64,000 nucleotides of DNA from Blepharisma japonicum (Eukaryota; Ciliophora; Heterotrichea; Heterotrichida; Blepharismidae), in NCBI GenBank assembly GCA_949751835.1, contig CATKHK010000040.1, positions 340,978 to 404,977 on the forward strand, read 5' to 3'. Position numbers and translations under genes: made by a program. The notes under the pieces are model-generated. The model searched no databases, was not told the DNA's origin, and was given only the letters and a program-made list of their open reading frames with translations. This document shows, in pieces, positions 58,214-64,000 of the stretch. How positions within the stretch are numbered: position 1 is the stretch's first letter; each line of letters starts with the position of its first letter.

Positions 58214-59989
58214 TTAAACTAGCCGCTCTAATGTCTTTTCTTTCAAATTAAACTTGAAGTATTGAATGTCACCGGAACAACATGCAATGCTTATTGCTCC
58301 TTTGCTGTTTATGAGATATATTTGACGAAAATCATAACCTATTATTGAATCTCCAATCCTTCTCCAGACAGAGTCATTTGAAACTTCACTTTCATAAACT
58401 GATCCATTATAACCACATTCAATTAAATATAATCTCTCTGAATTTATTAGGATTTTATTTTTCTGTTCTGCAAAATCATAAGGAATTTTCACGAAAGTGT
58501 TGCTAACAATTGAATATCGCAAAAGATTTTTATTATAATGTCCAGAAATCAAAATATTTCCATTAAATAATATATTCGTGCAGCCTTGATCAGCTTGCGG
58601 CAGTGGCTTTAACTTAGTCCATTCCTTTTCATTCAAATCAAATCTCTCTGATAAAGTTAAAGCACGTTCATTGTATCCTCCAAAGCAATAAACACTATTA
58701 TTGAAATAGATAGATGATGAATAACAGCATGGAGTTCCAGATGGCAGATGTTGAATTCTATAATTCTCATCAATTATCAAGCAAATGCCAGAACGAGGTC
58801 CTGTAGCAGTACTACCGTAACAAAATAAATTGCTGCCAGGCAGTTGAGCTATACATGTGCCAGTGCCTAATGGTTCAAAAGTCTCTAACCATCTGAATTC
58901 TCTACTTTCTCTTTCTGTATCATAAATAAACAAATTAGTTCTGTCTTTAAATGATTTAATACTATAAAGTGATATTTTTTGACTGTAAGCAAGGTTATAA
59001 TCTTGATATGCTTGCTGAATAAGTGGGTCGTTAATGCAGGTATGGCTTTGGTAGATTGAGCAATTTTCCCTAAATTCTTTTTCTAATTCTGGACCATTTG
59101 GTTTATTTAAAATTTCTACTCTCTTGTCTCTTAATTCTTGAAGGAGATTTTGAGAGTTTATAAACTCATTGCTTTTTTTGAGATCTTGATTTAGATTGAT
59201 TATTTGAGAATTAATTTGATCCATCTCATTTTCCATTTTTGAGTTTATTTCTTCTTTTAAGTTTTCGAGATTTTTCCAGCTTTTTTTATTCTCATTTATT
59301 AGATTAGAAATAGTATCTTTGATGTTTGCTATCTCATCATTCATTAAATCAAAGTCTTTTTTATGCTCCTCATTGCTTGAATTGATACTTTTATTGTAGT
59401 CTTCAAGAGATTTTTCTATTGTATTGAGCCTGCTATCAAGATGTTTCTCAAATTTGTCTTTAATGAAGAATTCGATCATTGTCTCTATTTTTTCCCGGAA
59501 TCCACAAAATAACTTTGCACTGTTTTGCCATTCTTGATTGGCTGGGATAATCTTTTTTAATTTTTCAATAGCTTCTCCAGGCTGTAAACTCAATAGTCCT
59601 AAAACTGGGTCCTGCTCTGATTTTGATAACTTTTGAGCTTGAAAAATTTTTGTAAAATAGTTGCCTATTTCAGCTGAGGCTGAATCTACATTTTTTAAAA
59701 GCTCTTCAATATCGTTCTTTGATTCAAGCAAACGCTGGCTAAAGGATGACAGGATTCTTCCCTTCAGCTTGCTATTTTTTGATTCTTCTCTTGTAAGAAA
59801 CTCCAGAATTGCTTCTTTTGTTCCTTTGCATGGCTCTACAATAATTTTCTCAAATGCATGAGCCTTACCAGGTAGACTCAAATGCTCCCCGACGTGCTTT
59901 ACACAGGATAAAATTCCAGGAGAGGTGCATTGACATGAATACTCAGCCTCACGCTTGCACCCTAGCTTGAAACATTGATTAAGCTCCAT
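58214..59989 (-). CDS. B-box-like zinc finger, coiled coil, kelch protein
   Basis: A 591-residue protein in one frame with no stop or TGA. Residues 6-50 have a Cys/His cluster (CFKLGC, CQC, then SCVKHVGEHLSL) like a B-box-type zinc finger and matching that of the gene at 10620. Residues 60-300 are coiled coil (DTISNLINENKKSWKNLENL). From about residue 355 a kelch-type propeller follows with repeated NNSVYCFGG, W-x-KLKPLPQAD, NGNILISG and LRYSI steps. The order zinc finger, coiled coil, propeller is TRIM-like, so an E3-ligase adaptor or scaffold role is possible, but no RING is present. Confidence 0.88.
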   Translation of the reverse strand: MELNQCFKLGCKREAEYSCQCTSPGILSCVKHVGEHLSLPGKAHAFEKIIVEPCKGTKEAILEFLTREESKNSKLKGRILSSFSQRLLESKNDIEELLKNVDSASAEIGNYFTKIFQAQKLSKSEQDPVLGLLSLQPGEAIEKLKKIIPANQEWQNSAKLFCGFREKIETMIEFFIKDKFEKHLDSRLNTIEKSLEDYNKSINSSNEEHKKDFDLMNDEIANIKDTISNLINENKKSWKNLENLKEEINSKMENEMDQINSQIINLNQDLKKSNEFINSQNLLQELRDKRVEILNKPNGPELEKEFRENCSIYQSHTCINDPLIQQAYQDYNLAYSQKISLYSIKSFKDRTNLFIYDTERESREFRWLETFEPLGTGTCIAQLPGSNLFCYGSTATGPRSGICLIIDENYRIQHLPSGTPCCYSSSIYFNNSVYCFGGYNERALTLSERFDLNEKEWTKLKPLPQADQGCTNILFNGNILISGHYNKNLLRYSIVSNTFVKIPYDFAEQKNKILINSERLYLIECGYNGSVYESEVSNDSVWRRIGDSIIGYDFRQIYLINSKGAISIACCSGDIQYFKFNLKEKTLERLV

Positions 59990-60399
59990 ATATTTATTAT
60001 TATGAAGCCGGCTTTATTAATGTAAAGATTTAATATTCTATTGGTCTGCTAAATCTAATTTAAATTAATTTTTATTTTAAAATATAAAAATATCAAAGTT
60101 TTACTTTTTGAAGCCTAAGACTTGATTTGCATATTTATTTTATATCTTCACCATTATTTTAAGCTTTTGAATATATGAAATTTTATATTAAAACTCGTAA
60201 TTTTATAAGTATTGCCTTTAATAAAAAATGTATTTATAAGCATATGATCCTACAAATTTACCTTTTCTATATTTTAACTCTATCAAAACCAATATATAAT
60301 CTTTAAAACACTAATCATAGTAAGCTTTCTATAAGAATTATATCAAAATAGCAGCCCCAAATACAGCACACAACTTGAAACAGTTAGCAATTGATGTTC
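59990..60399. other. 410-nt intergenic interval
   Basis: AT-rich, divergent interval between the kelch gene and the kinesin-like pseudogene. Nothing else seen. Confidence 0.45.
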
Positions 60400-63300
60400 C
60401 AATCCAATCAGTCATAAAATCAAGCCTAACGCAGGCTATTTCCGAGAAGACTTAAAAATAACAGAAACCAAGATCGGAGTTCTCAACGCAAATAATCGAT
60501 TTAGTGAAGAATTCGAATGTGGGGATATTTAGGATGGTGGAGCTCCTCTCTACAAAATCTTCGAAAATTCTTGTCAAGCTTTTTTAGATGTAATTCTTGA
60601 AGGTGCAAATGTAGGAATTGTAAGCTTCGGAATGATAGGATCAGGCAAAACCTTCAGTCTTGAGGGTGAAGGCTCCGACTCCGGCTTGATCCACTACTTT
60701 TTTCAGTCTCTATTCGAATCTCTCGATGAAAAAAAGTACAAACTCAACCAAGGGTGGCCTTCTTCAGGAAGCTCTCAAACTGTTCATACTCAGTCAGAAT
60801 TCGCTACTTCGAAATCGTCAATGAAGAAGTTTCTGACTTATTGATCTAGCCCAATTCAAGAATCCTAGAAACTCTGCATATTGTGCAGAGTGAATGAGAA
60901 GATCCAGCCGTGAAAAATGCAAGCTGGCTCCAGTGCAATAGCTCTCATAAGCTCATTGACATACTCACATTAGCCAGAAAAAATAGAACTCAGATTACTA
61001 ATGAATTCGGGCCTCTAAGTGATAAAGCGGCCACTTTTTTCACAGTCGAAATTTTGCAGATTGCAGTGGGCCAGGTCTCAAATCAGACAAATGCATTGGT
61101 TTCTAGGCTGAACTTTGTAGACCTGCCTGGGATGGAAAAGCTGAATGAAGATGCAGAGACATTAAGGAGTCGTGAATGAAATACATCGAACAAAGCAGTT
61201 TTAACTATAGGAGAGCTCATACGAAATATCAGCCAAGATAAAGAAGACTATATAAGGTATGATTGTTCTAATATAACCTATCTGCTTAAAGACAGCTTTG
61301 CAGGCAACTGTTTATCAATGTGCTTGACTTGTTTGCAATATGGAGATAGCACAGAGTCTTTGTTGTGCTTAATTATGAAAATGCTGAAGGCTACTATCAA
61401 ATTCCCAGTGATAAATGATAACAGACAAATAGGCTTGCTCAGGAAATAAATAATTGAGATCATGAATTTGATGAACCAAATAAGCCTCCTCAGCGTCTCA
61501 GCTCTAGGCTCAGGGCAAATTACAGACTTAGAAAAGCAGCTGATTGATGGAAACTTGCACAAACTGAGAATTGCTGATGAAAAATCACAGCTGATTCTGA
61601 GGATGAGAGATATTAAAGCGGCATATATAAAATTGATCAAGGAAAAAAACAGATCTGCAAGAAGAATTGATTAAATCAGAAGAAGTAAGGCTAGATATTG
61701 GGAAAGCACTTATTGAATTGCAGATGGAAAATGCGAAACTGTAGCATGAAATAGGAAAAGGAGATCTTGATGTGAACTCAAAGATATTTTATGCAGAAAA
61801 TGAAGTCCTGGCTGTCAATATAAGCAAGAAAAAGCGCTGCAGGCTATTAATGAAATGCAAGAAAAAACCTAAAAAAAGGTGCTAGAAGAAAAAAAGAGAT
61901 TTGAAAATAGAGTTTGTGGCACTTAAAACTAATTATTTGAACTTGTCGAATGAATTTAATGAAGAAAAGGTTAGAAATGAAAATCTGAGCTTAGAAATAA
62001 TAAACTTAGCAAACGCAAACAAGGCCCTGGAGCCAATTCGATGCATATGCAAAAATCAAAGGAAACATCTCTTTAGAGCAAAAAAAACTACTTGCAGAAA
62101 TAGAAAAACGAGGAAAATTAAACAGAGAGCTTGATTCTTTATCGAATGCAAAAGTAGAAGTGGAGAGGCTCAAATCCGATCTAATTAAATACGATTTAGA
62201 TGCTAAATGCAGCAAGTTGATTTTATAACCATAAAGCAGAGCTGGAAAGAGGCTATATTGACGCTGACCATAAGAGAGACAAGCAAATAAACAAGAAAAT
62301 AAATGAAGCTGAAAACAAAGTCGGCCAATTAGCTCAGCAAAATGATATGAATTTTTCTGAGTTTGTTTCTGAACCAGAAAGCTGAAAATAGCTCAAAGGG
62401 AGGTGGCAGAGCTAGAAGAACTGTTAAGTAACTACCAAAACCACAACAATTTGATGAGCAATGGAAACCAAAGGCTTCATTTACAAATTGACGATATGAG
62501 AGCCAATTTTAGAGCAAAACTCATTAAAACTATGAAAGAAGGTGTTGATTCTTTGGATAACAGGTCACTAATGCAAGAGAAGAAATGATAAGTTCTTATA
62601 AGGAACAAGAAGCAGAACTGAGAGACAAATTCACTAAAGAATTAAAGAATTGGCAGAAAGCGTCCACAAAAGCAAAATAATCAGAGGACTGAAAACATAT
62701 TCGAGGAGCTTGAAAAGCTTAGCTGAGGACTGGGCTCCTCTAGGGCAGCCAATTCCGCAGGTCTTGGTGGCTTCACCACCAATATTATTAGAAGATGACT
62801 CCAGGCCTATTGCTCAAAGAGCTCTAAATTAAGAATTAGAAGAGCTGAGAATCAGAAATGCAAGTCTTGACCAAGAAGTAAAAACACTGCAGAGCAAACT
62901 TCTAGGAAATAATGAGCAGTTTTCAAGACTTGCCAATGGAAATAGAGGCACTGGAATTTTAAAAGACTGTTAATGAAATTGAATACTTGAAAGGAGCTCC
63001 TGTAAGCCAATCCAGGCCTGGAAGTGGAAATTATGATGTATATGTCTTTCGAAAAGAAAGAAACCAGCTTAGAGAAGAAAATAGAAGGCTTAATCAAGAA
63101 TTAAGCAGTCTTTGTATGGAGAAATAGAAAGACTGAGGAAAAAATTAATGGAATATGAACAGAGAGTGTCAGGCCCAGCGAATGGTTCACAGCCTAAAAA
63201 TCTTCAGATGAAAGTGACTTATCTTGAAGATGTGCTCGGAAAACTGGAAAAGAAAAGAAGCGAATTGAACATTAAAGCTACAATGGCTGAAGAGCAACTA

Positions 63301-63433
63301 AAGAATTTGAATGAGCATATGAATTCATCGATACAGAACTATCAGAGAAAGATTGGGGAACTAAAGAATGTCATCCAGCAAATAAAGGGTTGAAGACCAA
63401 TGATTCAAGAATGGGAGATATTAATTTTTAATT
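60400..63433 (+). pseudogene. decayed kinesin-like motor gene
   Basis: Kinesin motor pieces appear in order but in different frames: FEN-x-CQAFLDVILEGANVG, P-loop GMIGSGKTFSLEG (usual form GQTGSGKT), VRIRYFEIVNEEVSDLL, switch II LNFVDLPGMEKL (usual VDLAGSE), and TYLLKDSFAGN. The switch I SSRSH is not seen. Breaks include an in-frame TAG at 60530-60532, a frame change near 60750-60780, TAG at 60847-60849 and TAA at 61447-61449. After 61670 a Lys/Glu-rich stalk is scattered over all three frames up to the last piece (63112 onward, LRKKLMEYEQRVSG), which ends with TAA at 63431. None of the breaks fits a 15-nt intron. It was a divergent kinesin that is no longer translated whole. Confidence 0.75.
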
Positions 63434-64000
63434 AATTATATTATCAAAAGTAACCTTATGGATACTAATAACATCTAAATTTTTTCTAAAGCACAGGTTT
63501 CCTAAAATAGGCATCATATAGTTATAGAGTCATCTCAAAAATTTAAATAGAGAAATGCATGGAAATTTTTTGTCAAGTTGCAGTAGCAAAACCAAGCAAA
63601 GTAGAACCACATCTCAACCCTTGCATAAACAGCACCTACTATTACTCAGAACACTCCATTTTCAATTTATAGCATCTTCCAATTTCATAGAAAATAGATC
63701 ACTGAATTCTGATAAAAAACTACTGATAACTTTAAAGTCCGGGCGCATTGATGCATATTGAAAAAATTCAACCGCAATGCTAAGCCCAGCATTGCGTCTT
63801 CAATTGATATTTCTTCTCTTGTGCTGAGAGGACTAATTGATTTATTCCATCATCTCTTTCAAATGTAGATTGTAATAAGAATCACTCAATGAATAGTAAT
63901 GTACATGAAGGTTTGATTAAATTTGAAGATTTTGGTATCTGATATTTGGAGTTCTTTATTTCAGTAATTTTTTATTTCATCCTCATCAAAGAAAGGATTT
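63434..64000. other. right flank, no secure gene
   Basis: A 93-codon frame at 63555-63836 (TGA=Trp, ends WED) is open but not clearly protein-like; another frame gives KPSIASSIDISSLVLRGL. This may be a remnant or the start of something beyond the window. No confident call. Confidence 0.35.

Noticed and set aside
8-63434. The same 17-bp AT string (atattaatttttaatta) at 8-24 and 63418-63434, suggesting a direct repeat bounding the window.
   Set aside because: It consists only of A and T, and in DNA this AT-rich such matches over 64 kb are expected by chance; no other sequence is shared around it.

Overview
The window looks like nuclear DNA of a heterotrich ciliate, most likely Blepharisma or a close relative. 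Two features decide this. First, TGA is read as tryptophan throughout; for example the conserved His-Pro-Trp-Phe after the kinase domain near 4821 needs it, as does the Val-Asp-Trp of the cyclin near 44184. Only TAA and TAG end genes. Second, genes are interrupted by introns of exactly 15 nt: nine are supported here, and all nine carry an A at intron position 10. Base composition is strongly AT-rich, genes are closely packed on both strands, and no telomere repeat, tRNA or rRNA is visible. Standard-code gene finding breaks most of these genes at TGA; the coordinates below are rebuilt with TGA=Trp and with introns removed.

Layout. 0.2-20.6 kb holds single-copy cellular genes: a UBE2Q-type E2, a possible Pol5/MYBBP1A-like nucleolar protein, a Ser/Thr kinase, a four-CH-domain protein, UBTD, a CFAP97-like protein, a zinc-finger/kelch protein, a BCAS3-type WD40 autophagy protein and an unusually long CD36/LIMP-2-like receptor. 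A gene-poor 2-kb stretch at 13.1-15.1 kb contains a perfect 25-bp GC-rich inverted repeat.

20.7-34.5 kb is the most striking region. It holds eight paralogous genes for secreted proteins of about 425-667 residues with GPEDPR/GPEDGR, KNW-P and RGGSP motifs. These resemble the five-bladed-propeller mannoside phosphorylases and beta-mannosyltransferases (GH130/GT108/GT91-type). Five are short. Three carry a C-terminal cysteine-rich tail, and the same three have replaced the Pro of EDPR by Gly. A membrane-anchored methyltransferase-like gene borders the array.

35.4-50.8 kb returns to housekeeping and regulatory genes: a membrane RING-H2 protein, a DENN Rab-GEF, coiled-coil proteins, a DUF229/sulfatase-like membrane protein, cyclin B, a DeSI/PPPDE isopeptidase and an unusual kinase-kelch fusion.

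51.9-63.4 kb is different. It contains a broken gene fragment, a decayed LINE-type retrotransposon (zinc knuckle, endonuclease, reverse transcriptase), a broken tandem kelch pseudogene beside its intact relative, and a long frameshifted kinesin-like pseudogene. Either this end is a decaying part of the somatic genome, or the window comes from or includes germline-type sequence.
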